Shown here one piece after another: positions 46,572 to 54,252 of a DNA stretch of 64,000 nt. This DNA is from Lysobacter sp. MMG2 (lineage in GTDB: Bacteria > Pseudomonadota > Gammaproteobacteria > Xanthomonadales > Xanthomonadaceae): the NCBI RefSeq assembly GCF_016735495.2, contig NZ_JAERQY020000004.1, positions 1-64,000 of the forward strand. Reading direction: 5' to 3'. Both the position numbers and the translations under genes were made by a program. The notes below the pieces were generated by a model that was not told the DNA's origin, searched no databases, and was given only the letters and a program-made list of their open reading frames with translations. Numbering within the stretch: the first letter of the stretch is position 1; every line of letters starts with the position of its first letter.

Positions 46572-48347
46572 TTACTGGCGTCCCTGTTGCAGACGCAGCG
46601 TGAGCAGCTCGCGCAGCTCTTGCTTCTCCGCGTCCACCAGTGTCGACATGCGCGAGTGCAGAGCTTCGATGCGTGCCTGCAATGCCTGCGAATCCAGTCG
46701 TGCGATCGCATCGAGGAAGGCGCGCTGGCGACGGTCCGCATCGTCGAGCACGCGGGCATCCAACGGCGTCGCCGCCGTGGTTTCCACCGCGCGCGCCGTG
46801 GCGAGTTTGGTCAGCGCGGGGGCTTCGCTGCGGTCGGCGAAGTGCTCCAGGATCATGCCGGTGGAAATGTCCGGGCGCTCGTGCACCAGTTCGATGATTT
46901 CCACCAGCAGGCCGATGCCCGGCTGGTCGAGCGAAGCGAAGTGCAGCGATGACGGCAGCGCCAGCGCCACGGCCGGCTGTTGCAGGAGCATCGTGATCGC
47001 GCTTCGCACCAGCGATGGCTTCGATGCGGGCTGCGTGTTCTGCGCGGCACGCGCGCGTTGCGCGGGAACGTGCGTCTCCGGCGAGCTGGCGCGTGCGCCG
47101 ACACCGGTGAGTTCGGTGAGGCGCTGCTTCATCAGATCGCCGAATGCACCGTCGGGAATCTGCGCGAGCAGCGGCTTGGCGCGCTCGGCCAGGCGCCCCT
47201 TGCCTTCCAGCGTGTGCAGGTTGACGTCGCTGCTGAGCGAATCGAAGAAGAACTGCGACAGCGGTGTGGCCTGCTGCAGGCGTGCTTCGAAGCCCTCGCG
47301 GCCTTCGGTTCGCACCAGCGAATCCGGATCCTCGCCGTCGGGCAGGAACAGGAAGAACGCCTGGCGCCCGTCCTTCATGCGCGGCAATACCGATTCGACC
47401 GCCTTCCACGCCGCACCGCGACCGGCGCGATCGCCGTCGAAACAGAAATAGACGTCGGGCGCGTTGCGGAACAGAAGCTCCGCATGGTCCGGCGTGGTCG
47501 CGGTGCCCAGCGTCGCCACGGCCGTGTCGAAGCCGTTCTGGAACAGCGCGATCACGTCCATGTAGCCTTCAACGACGATCAACCGCTCGATCTTGTTGTG
47601 CGCCTGGCGCACCTGCCACAGGCCGTAGAGTTCGCGGCCCTTGTGGAAGAGTTCGGTCTCGGGCGAGTTGAGGTACTTCGGGCCGTTCTCTTTCTCCAGC
47701 ACGCGACCGCCGAAGGCGATCGTGCGCCCGCGCCGGTCGTGGATGGGGAACATCACGCGGTCGCGGAACTTGTCGTAGACGTGGCCGCGGTCGTTCTTCG
47801 AGAACAGGCCGCCGCGTTCGAGCAGTTTCATTCGGCGCGGATCGGTGCCCAGGCCATCGCGCAGCGCGCTGAAGCCGTCGGGCGCGTAGCCGAGCGAGAA
47901 ACGCGCGCGCGTGTCGGCGTCCACGCCGCGGCTGTCGAAGTAACCGAGCGCGCGGCCGTTGCTTGCCAGTTGTTTCTGGAAGAACTTCGACGCCGCATCC
48001 ATCGCGCCGTACAGATCCTGGCTGTCCGGGTTGGCATTGCGCTGATGCGTGTCGCGCGGCACTTCCATGCCCAGGCGCTTGGCGAGTTCTTCCACCGCGT
48101 CGAGGAACTCGAGGCGGTCGTAGTTCATCAGGAAGCTGATCGCGGTGCCGTGCGCGCCGCAGCCGAAGCAGTGGTAGAAGCCCTTCACGGGCGACACGGT
48201 GAAGCTGGGCGAGCGCTCGTCGTGGAACGGGCAGCGAGCCGAGTACTCCTTGCCCTGACGCTTGAGCTGCACGCGCGAACCGATCACCTCGACGAGGTCG
48301 GTGCGGGCGAGCAGGTCGTCGATGAATGCGTCGGGGATGCGGGCCAT
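46572..48347 (-). CDS. dnaG: DNA primase
   Basis: A 591-residue primase that lays RNA primers at the replication fork. The N-terminal zinc-binding domain has Cys39, His42, Cys60 and Cys63 (CPFHDE and YHCFGC). The central TOPRIM fold has the Glu of LIVVEGYMDV and the acidic FDGDRAGRGA. The C-terminal helicase-binding region (about 430-591) is diverged, as is usual. The gene is in the rpsU / yqeY-like / dnaG block, but rpoD does not follow. A strong hairpin precedes the start. Confidence 0.96.
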   Translation of the reverse strand: MARIPDAFIDDLLARTDLVEVIGSRVQLKRQGKEYSARCPFHDERSPSFTVSPVKGFYHCFGCGAHGTAISFLMNYDRLEFLDAVEELAKRLGMEVPRDTHQRNANPDSQDLYGAMDAASKFFQKQLASNGRALGYFDSRGVDADTRARFSLGYAPDGFSALRDGLGTDPRRMKLLERGGLFSKNDRGHVYDKFRDRVMFPIHDRRGRTIAFGGRVLEKENGPKYLNSPETELFHKGRELYGLWQVRQAHNKIERLIVVEGYMDVIALFQNGFDTAVATLGTATTPDHAELLFRNAPDVYFCFDGDRAGRGAAWKAVESVLPRMKDGRQAFFLFLPDGEDPDSLVRTEGREGFEARLQQATPLSQFFFDSLSSDVNLHTLEGKGRLAERAKPLLAQIPDGAFGDLMKQRLTELTGVGARASSPETHVPAQRARAAQNTQPASKPSLVRSAITMLLQQPAVALALPSSLHFASLDQPGIGLLVEIIELVHERPDISTGMILEHFADRSEAPALTKLATARAVETTAATPLDARVLDDADRRQRAFLDAIARLDSQALQARIEALHSRMSTLVDAEKQELRELLTLRLQQGRQ

Positions 48348-48374
48348 CGGGGATTAGGATGCCATGCGCGGAAG

Positions 48375-48405
48375 CGACGAAGCCGGGCGGGGCCCGGCTT
48401 CGTCG
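48375..48405 (-). terminator. Hairpin upstream of dnaG
   Basis: A 13-bp perfect stem (48375-48387 with 48393-48405, five-base loop) in the 81-base gap before dnaG. No T run follows, so it may lower but not stop transcription into dnaG, as the terminator between rpsU and dnaG does in E. coli. Confidence 0.6.
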
Positions 48406-48428
48406 AGTGGGTCGGGGCCTAGCGGTCC

Positions 48429-48664
48429 CTAAAAGTAGTGGTGCCGTTCGGACCCGTCATGGTGGCCGGCGCGGAGACAGCAGTTCCTTGAACCTCCGGG
48501 TCGAGCCGCACGGGCAGGGGTCGTTGCGGCCGAGCTTCTCCAGCAACTCCTTGCTTCCGTGCACGATCCGGTCGCCGCGCTTGACGCGGGTCTCGGACGG
48601 GTAACCGCGGCGTCGCTTACTCGTGACCTCGAAAGCAGGCGATCGGGTGGTCGTGGCGTTTCAT
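48429..48664 (-). pseudogene. SEC-C motif protein, disrupted by two frameshifts
   Basis: A small gene with an excellent AAGGAGG site before ATG 48664. It reads [10 protein letters not shown], then needs a +1 shift at a TTT (about 48634) to continue as [20 protein letters not shown] and on to [16 protein letters not shown]. It needs a second shift at a GG to finish as [18 protein letters not shown] at 48429. The joined product of about 77 residues has the full CPCG...NCC SEC-C zinc motif. In the first frame translation stops after 15 residues. Each defect is one extra base, so decay or sequence error are both possible. No longer frame is likely to be real here. Confidence 0.8.
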
Positions 48665-48679
48665 GGTGCACCTCCTTGC

Positions 48680-48701
48680 GGGCCCGCCGGAGGGCGGGCC
48701 G
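48680..48701 (-). terminator. Hairpin between the yqeY-like and SEC-C genes
   Basis: GGCCCGCC and GGCGGGCC flank a short loop just past the yqeY-like stop. There is no T run, so read-through into the SEC-C gene and dnaG is probable. Confidence 0.4.
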
Positions 48702-48709
48702 GAAAACCA

Positions 48710-49156
48710 TTACGGGGACAGCCGCTTCTTCACCAGCGCCGACACCTGGCCCATGTCGGCCTGGCCGGCGAGCTTGGCCTTGAGCGGGCCCATCAGCTTG
48801 CCCATGTCGGCCGGGCCGGTGGCGCCGGTTTCGGCGATGGCGGACTCGATGGCGGCCAGGATCTCGGCCTCGCCCATCTTGGCGGGGATGTAGCGCTCGA
48901 TGACGACGATCTCGTCGCGCTCGACCTGGGCCAGGTCCTCGCGGGCGGCGGCTTCGTACTGGCTGACCGAGTCGCGGCGCTGCTTGACCATCTTGTCGAG
49001 CACGGCGATCACGGCGTCGTCGTCCAGCTCGATGCGCTCGTCGACTTCCTTTTGCTTGATGGCGGCGTTGATCAGGCGGATCACGGCCAGGCTGTGCTTG
49101 TCGCCGCCCTTCATGGCGGCCTTCATGTCATCGGTGAGTCGCTGCTTGAGGCTCAT
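48710..49156 (-). CDS. GatB/YqeY domain protein
   Basis: A 148-residue helical protein starting MSLKQRLTDDMKAAMKGGDK, the family N-terminus, with the C-terminal GATGPADMGKLMGPLKAKL segment that resembles the tail of GatB, where it contacts tRNA. YqeY-like proteins are common beside rpsU; their function is not settled, a tRNA or amidotransferase link being likely from homology. Lies between rpsU and the SEC-C gene on the same strand. A repeat hairpin is in front. Confidence 0.9.
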   Translation of the reverse strand: MSLKQRLTDDMKAAMKGGDKHSLAVIRLINAAIKQKEVDERIELDDDAVIAVLDKMVKQRRDSVSQYEAAAREDLAQVERDEIVVIERYIPAKMGEAEILAAIESAIAETGATGPADMGKLMGPLKAKLAGQADMGQVSALVKKRLSP

Positions 49157-49166
49157 GGCTTGTGTC

Positions 49167-49258
49167 CGGGATTTGGGATTCGGGATTGGGGATTCGAAAG
49201 ACCGGGGCGACCAGCGCGGGAAGCGGGCCGAATCCCGAATCCCTAATCTCGAATCCCG
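49167..49258. repeat. Inverted repeat of GGGATTCG units
   Basis: Two 30-base arms (49167-49196 and 49229-49258), about 25 of 30 positions complementary, with a 32-base loop. It stands between rpsU and the yqeY-like gene. Same family as 29897-30028 and 50772-50852. Confidence 0.8.
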
Positions 49259-49276
49259 GGAATCGGAAACACAAAA

Positions 49277-49303
49277 AGCCGGCTGCGCAGTGCGCGGCCG
49301 GCT
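49277..49303 (-). terminator. Terminator of rpsU
   Basis: On the minus strand a 12-bp stem with one G-T pair (49303-49292 with 49288-49277, loop of three) is followed by a run of five T (49277-49273). It lies 52 bases past the rpsU stop. Confidence 0.85.
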
Positions 49304-49355
49304 TGTGTGATGCGTCCGGGAGCGGGTCGCGCGGTGCGCGGGCCCGCCAGGGCGA

Positions 49356-49571
49356 TCAGTACAGGCGCTGACGCTTGGTCACGTCACGCGAGGCGCGACG
49401 GGCCTGGCGCTTCACCGCGGCGGCGGCCTTGCGCTTGCGTTCCTGGGTCGGCTTCTCGTAGAACTCGCGCTTGCGGGTCTCGGCCAGGACGCCGGCCTTC
49501 TCGCAGGTGCGCTTGAAGCGACGCAGAGCAAACTCAAAAGGCTCGTTTTCGCGGACTTTGACGCTGGGCAT
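49356..49571 (-). CDS. rpsU: 30S ribosomal protein S21
   Basis: A 71-residue, very basic ribosomal protein ([20 protein letters not shown] start, Arg/Lys-rich tail ending KRQRLY), normal length for S21. It binds the platform of the small subunit and helps initiation. First gene of the rpsU block with a strong promoter at 49623-49652. In-frame codons further upstream reach into that promoter and are not used. Confidence 0.97.
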   Translation of the reverse strand: MPSVKVRENEPFEFALRRFKRTCEKAGVLAETRKREFYEKPTQERKRKAAAAVKRQARRASRDVTKRQRLY

Positions 49572-49622
49572 ACGTAATCTCGTTTCGGTAACCGGCCCGG
49601 GCAGGCCGGGGAAGAGCCGCGC

Positions 49623-49652
49623 ATTATAGCGGCGGCCTCCTTGAAGGTGCAA
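49623..49652 (-). promoter_or_regulatory. Sigma-70 promoter of rpsU
   Basis: On the minus strand TTGCAC (49652-49647), an 18-base spacer and a perfect TATAAT (49628-49623). The transcript start would be near 49615, giving a leader of about 45 bases. It points away from tsaD, whose own promoter is not obvious in the 168-base gap. Confidence 0.75.
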
Positions 49653-49739
49653 CATAGGCCCACATCACGGACGCAGGTCCTTGAATACGCACGCTTCCGG
49701 CCGCCGGAAGCCGCCCTGCGCCCGCTCCCGGAAGCCCCA

Positions 49740-50783
49740 ATGAAAGTCCTCGGCATCGAAACCAGCTGCGACGAAACCGGTGTGGCCGTCTACGACACGG
49801 ACACCGGCCTGCGCTCGCACACGCTCTATAGCCAGATCGCCCTGCACGCCGAATACGGCGGCGTGGTCCCCGAGCTGGCCAGCCGCGACCACGTCCGCAA
49901 GCTGCTGCCGCTGGTGCGCGAGACCCTGCGCGAGGCGGGGCTCACGACCGCCGACCTCGACGGGGTGGCCTATACGGCCGGCCCCGGGCTGGTCGGGGCG
50001 CTGCTGGTCGGTGCGGGCGTGGCGCGCTCGCTGGCCTGGGCGTTGGACGTGCCGGCCATCGGCGTGCATCACATGGAAGGCCACCTGCTGGCCCCGTTGC
50101 TGGAGGACGACCCCGAGCGCGGTCGCCCGGAGCCACCGTTCGTGGCGCTGCTGGTCTCCGGCGGCCACACCCAGCTGGTGCATGTGGAGGCCATCGGCCG
50201 CTACCGCCTGCTGGGCGAGACGCTGGACGATGCCGCCGGCGAGGCCTTCGACAAGACCGCCAAGCTGATGGGCCTGCCGTACCCGGGCGGGCCGCAACTG
50301 GCGGCGCTGGCCGAGCAGGGGCGTCCGGGCGCCTTCAAGTTCGCCCGGCCCATGACCGACCGCCCCGGCCTGGATTTCAGCTTCAGCGGCCTGAAGACCC
50401 AGGTCCTGCTGGCCTGGCAGGACAGTGACCGCAGCGACACGGTCCGCGCCGACATCGCGCGCGGCTTCGAAGACGCCGTGGTCGACACGCTGGCGATCAA
50501 GTGCGAGCGCGCGATGGACGCCTCCGGCTGCGACACGCTGGTGGTCGCCGGCGGCGTGGGCGCCAACAAGCGCCTGCGCGCCCGGCTCGACGAGATGACC
50601 CGCAAGCGCGGCGGCCGCGTCAGCTTCCCGCGCCCGCAGTTCTGCACCGACAACGGCGCGATGATCGCCTACGCCGGTGCGCTGCGGCTGGCGGCGGGCC
50701 AGCACGGCGATCTCGCCGTGCGGGTGACGCCGCGTTGGGACATGGCGACGCTCGAAGCGGTGACGACAGCACGGGATTCGTGA
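49740..50783 (+). CDS. tsaD: tRNA N6-threonylcarbamoyladenosine transferase TsaD
   Basis: A 347-residue Kae1/TsaD protein that transfers threonylcarbamoyl to A37 of ANN-decoding tRNAs. ASKHA-fold signatures: [19 protein letters not shown] at the start, the metal-binding [11 protein letters not shown], and [13 protein letters not shown]. The ATG at 49740 starts the family N-terminus. The last codons (ARDS) and the TGA lie inside a GGGATTCG repeat arm, so that element supplied the end of the protein. Divergent from rpsU, a common arrangement. Confidence 0.96.
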   Translation: MKVLGIETSCDETGVAVYDTDTGLRSHTLYSQIALHAEYGGVVPELASRDHVRKLLPLVRETLREAGLTTADLDGVAYTAGPGLVGALLVGAGVARSLAWALDVPAIGVHHMEGHLLAPLLEDDPERGRPEPPFVALLVSGGHTQLVHVEAIGRYRLLGETLDDAAGEAFDKTAKLMGLPYPGGPQLAALAEQGRPGAFKFARPMTDRPGLDFSFSGLKTQVLLAWQDSDRSDTVRADIARGFEDAVVDTLAIKCERAMDASGCDTLVVAGGVGANKRLRARLDEMTRKRGGRVSFPRPQFCTDNGAMIAYAGALRLAAGQHGDLAVRVTPRWDMATLEAVTTARDS

Positions 50784-50852
50784 TTCAGGATTCGAGATTC
50801 GTAAAATCCCCGTCTGCTGTTCCGAATCCCCAATCCCGAATCACGAATCCCG
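50772..50852. repeat. Inverted repeat of GGGATTCG units overlapping the tsaD end
   Basis: Two 30-base arms (50772-50801 and 50823-50852), about 26 of 30 complementary, with a 21-base loop. The left arm contains the tsaD stop codon (50781-50783), and the right arm ends 12 bases before folB. It can fold in the tsaD-folB message. Confidence 0.85.
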
Positions 50853-50864
50853 GCGCTTCCCCCC

Positions 50865-51218
50865 ATGGACCACGTCTTCATCGAAGGCCTCGAGATCGAG
50901 GCGCTCATCGGCATCTACGATTGGGAGCGGCGCATCCGCCAGCCGCTGGTGTTCGACATCGAGATGGCCTTCGACAACCGCGTGCCGGCCGCCAGCGATG
51001 CCATCGAGGACACGCTGAACTACAAGGCCGTCAGCAAGCGCATCGTGGAGTACGTGAGCCAGTCGGATTTCGGCCTGGTGGAAACGCTGGCCGAGCGCGT
51101 GGCGCAGATCATCCTCACCGAGTTCGGCGTGCAGCGCGTGCGCCTGAAGCTGAGCAAGCCCGGCGCGGTGCGCGGCGCGCGCGCGGTGGGCGTGTCGATC
51201 GAACGCTCGGCGTCCTGA
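50865..51218 (+). CDS. folB: Dihydroneopterin aldolase
   Basis: A 117-residue folate-pathway enzyme that cleaves 7,8-dihydroneopterin to 6-hydroxymethyl-dihydropterin. Family segments: IEGLEIEALIGIYDWER with the conserved Tyr and Glu, NYKAVSKRIVEYV, and FGLVETLAERVAQI with the substrate-binding Glu. It is followed by folK, the next step, after about 20 bases. Confidence 0.94.
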   Translation: MDHVFIEGLEIEALIGIYDWERRIRQPLVFDIEMAFDNRVPAASDAIEDTLNYKAVSKRIVEYVSQSDFGLVETLAERVAQIILTEFGVQRVRLKLSKPGAVRGARAVGVSIERSAS

Positions 51219-51237
51219 CGCGGTGCGTGACATCGCG

Positions 51238-51720
51238 ATGAGCCGCGCCTACCTCAGCCTGGGCAGCAACGTCGATGCCACCGCCCACTTGCGCGCGGCG
51301 GTGCAGGCGCTGCGCGAACGTTTCGGCGCGGTGGTGATGTCGCCGGTGTACCGCACGCGCGCGGTGGGCTTCGACGGGCCGGATTTCCACAATGCCGCCG
51401 CGATCATCGAAACCGATCTGGACCCGCAATCGCTCAACGACTGGCTGCATGCGCTGGAAGACGCGCATGGCCGCGATCGCAACGGCCCGCGTTACGGCGA
51501 TCGCACGCTCGACATCGACATCGTGCTGTTCGACGGGATCACGCTGGAAGGCGCGGGAAATCTGCGCATTCCACGTCCCGAGCTGAAGCACGCCTTCGTG
51601 CTGCGACCGCTGGCGGAGATCGCGCCGGAGGTCGTCGTGCCCGGCACGGGCCACACGCTGGCGCAGCTGTGGGCGCGACATCCCGAGCACGGTGCGGCGC
51701 TGGAATCGATCGCGCTGTAA
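51238..51720 (+). CDS. folK: 2-amino-4-hydroxy-6-hydroxymethyldihydropteridine pyrophosphokinase
   Basis: A 160-residue kinase that moves pyrophosphate from ATP to the pterin made by FolB. Motifs are MSRAYLSLGSNVDATAH at the start, HALEDAHGRDRN, and RYGDRTLDIDIVLFDG with the two metal Asp. The ATG at 51238 starts the conserved core; a GTG at 51223 could extend it by five residues. Operon with folB. Confidence 0.93.
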   Translation: MSRAYLSLGSNVDATAHLRAAVQALRERFGAVVMSPVYRTRAVGFDGPDFHNAAAIIETDLDPQSLNDWLHALEDAHGRDRNGPRYGDRTLDIDIVLFDGITLEGAGNLRIPRPELKHAFVLRPLAEIAPEVVVPGTGHTLAQLWARHPEHGAALESIAL

Positions 51721-51839
51721 GGCGACGGATCGGGCCGGCCGTCCGAAATCCCGCACGTCCCCCTTGCCGCCACGGGCCCACGGCCCGAGGATGCCCGCTG
51801 TCCATGGGGGACTCTGGGGAACCACGGGGAGATTTGGCG

Positions 51840-52664
51840 ATGTTCGAGAAGTTCTCGCGCAGTTGGGAGCTGGTGAAGGCGAGCGCGGCGGTATTGCGTT
51901 CGGACAAGGAACTGATGGTGTTTCCGATCGTCTCGGCCATCGCCACGCTGGTGGTGCTGGCGACGTTCCTGGTGCCGATGATCGGCTGGCGCGTCTTCAG
52001 CCATGGCGCTGCTTCCAGCGTGATCTGGGTGTTCCTGTTCTATTTCTGCCAGTACACGGTGATCGTGTTCTGCAACAGCGCGCTGGTCGCCGCGGCGATG
52101 ATCCGCCTGGAAGGCGGCGATCCGACGCTGGCGGACGGTTTCAACGCCGCCAAGGAGCGTCTGCCGGCGATCCTGGGTTACGCGGCCATCGCCGCGACGG
52201 TCGGCGTGATCCTCAAGCGCATGAAGGACGACGACAACGTGCTGATGCGCCTGGTCGGCGGCGGCCTGGGCGCGGCGTGGACGCTGGCGACGTTCCTCGT
52301 GGTGCCGGTGCTGGTGCACCAGGGTGTGGGGCCGTTCGAGGCGCTCAAGCGCAGCGCGAACCTGCTCAAGCGCACCTGGGGCGAGAACGCGATCGGCAAC
52401 GTGGGCATCGGCCTGGCGTTCGGGCTGGCGTCGTTCGCGCTCATCGTGGTGGGCGCGCTGCTGGCGTTCGTCGTGGCGCAGCTGTCGATGGCGCTGGCGG
52501 TGGTGATCGTGGTGCTGTTCGTGATCGGCCTGCTGCTGATGGGCGTGTACCAGGCAGCGCTGAGCGGCATCTATTCCGCGGCGCTGTATCAGTACGCGAT
52601 GGAAGGCGAGGCGCCGCCGGCGTTCCGCGCGCTGCAGCTGGAATCGGCGTTCGCGGCGAAGTGA
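51840..52664 (+). CDS. DUF6159-type polytopic membrane protein
   Basis: A 274-residue protein with about six membrane helices (around 28-50, 60-80, 112-127, 147-165, 193-240), two glycine-rich, and short charged loops. It starts MFEKFSRSWELVKASAAVL and ends in a charged tail. The pattern resembles the DUF6159 family, whose function is unknown. The ATG at 51840 follows a GGGGAGA site. It follows folK by about 120 bases and converges with the transpeptidase gene. Confidence 0.75.
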   Translation: MFEKFSRSWELVKASAAVLRSDKELMVFPIVSAIATLVVLATFLVPMIGWRVFSHGAASSVIWVFLFYFCQYTVIVFCNSALVAAAMIRLEGGDPTLADGFNAAKERLPAILGYAAIAATVGVILKRMKDDDNVLMRLVGGGLGAAWTLATFLVVPVLVHQGVGPFEALKRSANLLKRTWGENAIGNVGIGLAFGLASFALIVVGALLAFVVAQLSMALAVVIVVLFVIGLLLMGVYQAALSGIYSAALYQYAMEGEAPPAFRALQLESAFAAK

Positions 52665-52671
52665 GGCAGGA

Positions 52672-52699
52672 CGCGAGCGCGGAATGGGCCGCGCTCGCG
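52672..52699. terminator. Hairpin between converging genes
   Basis: An 11-bp GC stem (52672-52682 with 52689-52699, six-base loop) in the 51-base gap between the DUF6159-type and transpeptidase genes. Without T runs, but its place suits ending both transcripts. Confidence 0.55.
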
Positions 52700-52715
52700 C
52701 CTTCGGAACCTGTCG

Positions 52716-53447
52716 CTATCGTTGCGGCGTGAGGCGGTACTCGCCGCCGCTCACGCTGATCGCGGGAACGCGGTGCGTTTGCACGAACGCGTCATCGATG
52801 CGCTTGAGCTGGCGCCAGAAATCGCCCCATGTGGGGTCGCGCAGACGCTGCGTGGCGCCTGCGCCGTCGAAGCGGAACGGCAGCGCGAACACCGCCACCG
52901 ACGGCTGCCCGTCGCGCAACGCCGCGGCCACCAGGCTGTAGATCTCCTCGATGGACGCATCGCCCATCGCATAGCAGCCGATCGACACGCAATTGCCATG
53001 CACCATCAGATAGCTGCCGGTGCGGCCGTGGCTGCGGTCATAGGCATTGGGATAGCCCAGGTCGAACGAGAGGTGGTAGGTGCTGTTCGGGTTCAGCTGC
53101 TTCGGTGAGATGCGGTAGATGCCTTCCGGCGCCTGTCCATCACCGGTGCGCAGTTTCGGCCCGAGCTGGCCCGAGTAGCGGCACACCGGATACGTGCGGA
53201 ACAGCCGGTAGCCGCGGCCGCTGTCGATCCACACTTCCAGCTCGCCTTCCAGCTTGAAGATGCGCACCAGCACGGGTGCGCCGTAACGCAGTCCTGCCGA
53301 GGCCAGATCGCGCTGCAGTGCGGGCCTGACCCGGGCTTCGGCTGCGACCGAGCGGGCGCTGGAAGGAATGGTGCGTGTCAGCGCGCTGGTCAGGCCCGGC
53401 GACAGCGCGAGCACAAGCGCGCCCAGGAGCAGCGCGACGCGCCTCAT
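52716..53447 (-). CDS. L,D-transpeptidase family protein (YafK-like)
   Basis: A 243-residue exported protein (signal 1-22). The YkuD/L,D-transpeptidase domain has His150 and Cys158 in VHGNCVSIGCYAMGD, the SxGC catalytic motif. The gap between them is short, as in YafK, which removes the Braun lipoprotein from peptidoglycan in E. coli. It can thus be a transpeptidase or a cutting enzyme for murein links. The start codon overlaps the stop of the SDR gene by four bases (ATGA). Confidence 0.85.
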   Translation of the reverse strand: MRRVALLLGALVLALSPGLTSALTRTIPSSARSVAAEARVRPALQRDLASAGLRYGAPVLVRIFKLEGELEVWIDSGRGYRLFRTYPVCRYSGQLGPKLRTGDGQAPEGIYRISPKQLNPNSTYHLSFDLGYPNAYDRSHGRTGSYLMVHGNCVSIGCYAMGDASIEEIYSLVAAALRDGQPSVAVFALPFRFDGAGATQRLRDPTWGDFWRQLKRIDDAFVQTHRVPAISVSGGEYRLTPQR

Positions 53448-54193
53448 GCCCCCAGCATCCGTCCGCCATCCAGATGCAGCACCTGCCCGGTGCTGTAGTG
53501 CGCGTCCTGCAGCAGCCAGCGCACGGCTTCGGCGACTTCCTGCGGCGTGCCGGTGCGGCCCAGCGGAGTGCGCGCGAGCATGGCCTGCTGCGCGGCGGTG
53601 TCGGTGCGGTCTTCGGGCCACAGGATTGCCCCCGGGGACACCGCGTTGACGCGCACGTCCGGGCCGAGTTCCACCGCAAGCGAGCGCGTCATCATCAGCA
53701 GCGCGGCCTTCGCCATGCAGTAGAGGGTGTGCTCGCGCAGCGGGCGTTCGGCGTAGAGGTCGGCGAGGTTGACGATCGCCCCACGCGTAGCGCGCAAGTG
53801 TGGGGCTGCCGCCTGCGCCAGGAAGAACGGCGCCCGCGCGTTGCTGGCGAACAGGGCATCCCACTGCGTAGGCGTGGCGGTGCCGATCGGTGTCGGCGTG
53901 AAGGTGGACGCGTTGTTCACCAGCGCGTCGAGGCGACCGAAGCGGCCCACGCAAAGGGCGATCAGTTCCGGCAGGCGGTCGAACTGCGCCAGGTCGGCCT
54001 GCAGCAGCAACGTGCTGCCCGCGCGCGCGGCCTCGAGCTCCGCCGCAAGGGCTTGCGCGTCGTCCCCGGAGTCGCGGTAGTGCAGTGCCACGTCGTACCC
54101 GGCCGAATGCAGCGTCCGCGCGATCGCAGCGCCGATGCGCCGTGCCGCGCCGGTGACCAGCGCGACCGGCGGCGTGGCGGGGGGCGTGCTCAT
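53444..54193 (-). CDS. Short-chain dehydrogenase, pteridine reductase-like (FolM type)
   Basis: A 249-residue NADPH-dependent SDR. The cofactor motif TGAARRIG (14-21) has the double Arg typical of pteridine reductases. NNAST (93-97) is the stabilising motif, and Asp145, Tyr158 and Lys162 form the D-Y-K site of PTR1/FolM rather than the usual S-Y-K. These enzymes reduce dihydrobiopterin or dihydrofolate. It lies close to folB/folK on the other strand, which supports a pterin substrate. Confidence 0.85.
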   Translation of the reverse strand: MSTPPATPPVALVTGAARRIGAAIARTLHSAGYDVALHYRDSGDDAQALAAELEAARAGSTLLLQADLAQFDRLPELIALCVGRFGRLDALVNNASTFTPTPIGTATPTQWDALFASNARAPFFLAQAAAPHLRATRGAIVNLADLYAERPLREHTLYCMAKAALLMMTRSLAVELGPDVRVNAVSPGAILWPEDRTDTAAQQAMLARTPLGRTGTPQEVAEAVRWLLQDAHYSTGQVLHLDGGRMLGA

Positions 54194-54252
54194 GACGGGA
54201 CTCTCCGGGCCGTGGCGTATCCTGAGCGGCAGTGTTCCCATCGCATTGCCGC

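Noticed and set aside
48429-48710. 93-codon frame as an intact gene between the yqeY-like gene and dnaG
   Set aside because: Only its last part carries the SEC-C end; the true start lies in another frame, so the gene is called disrupted.
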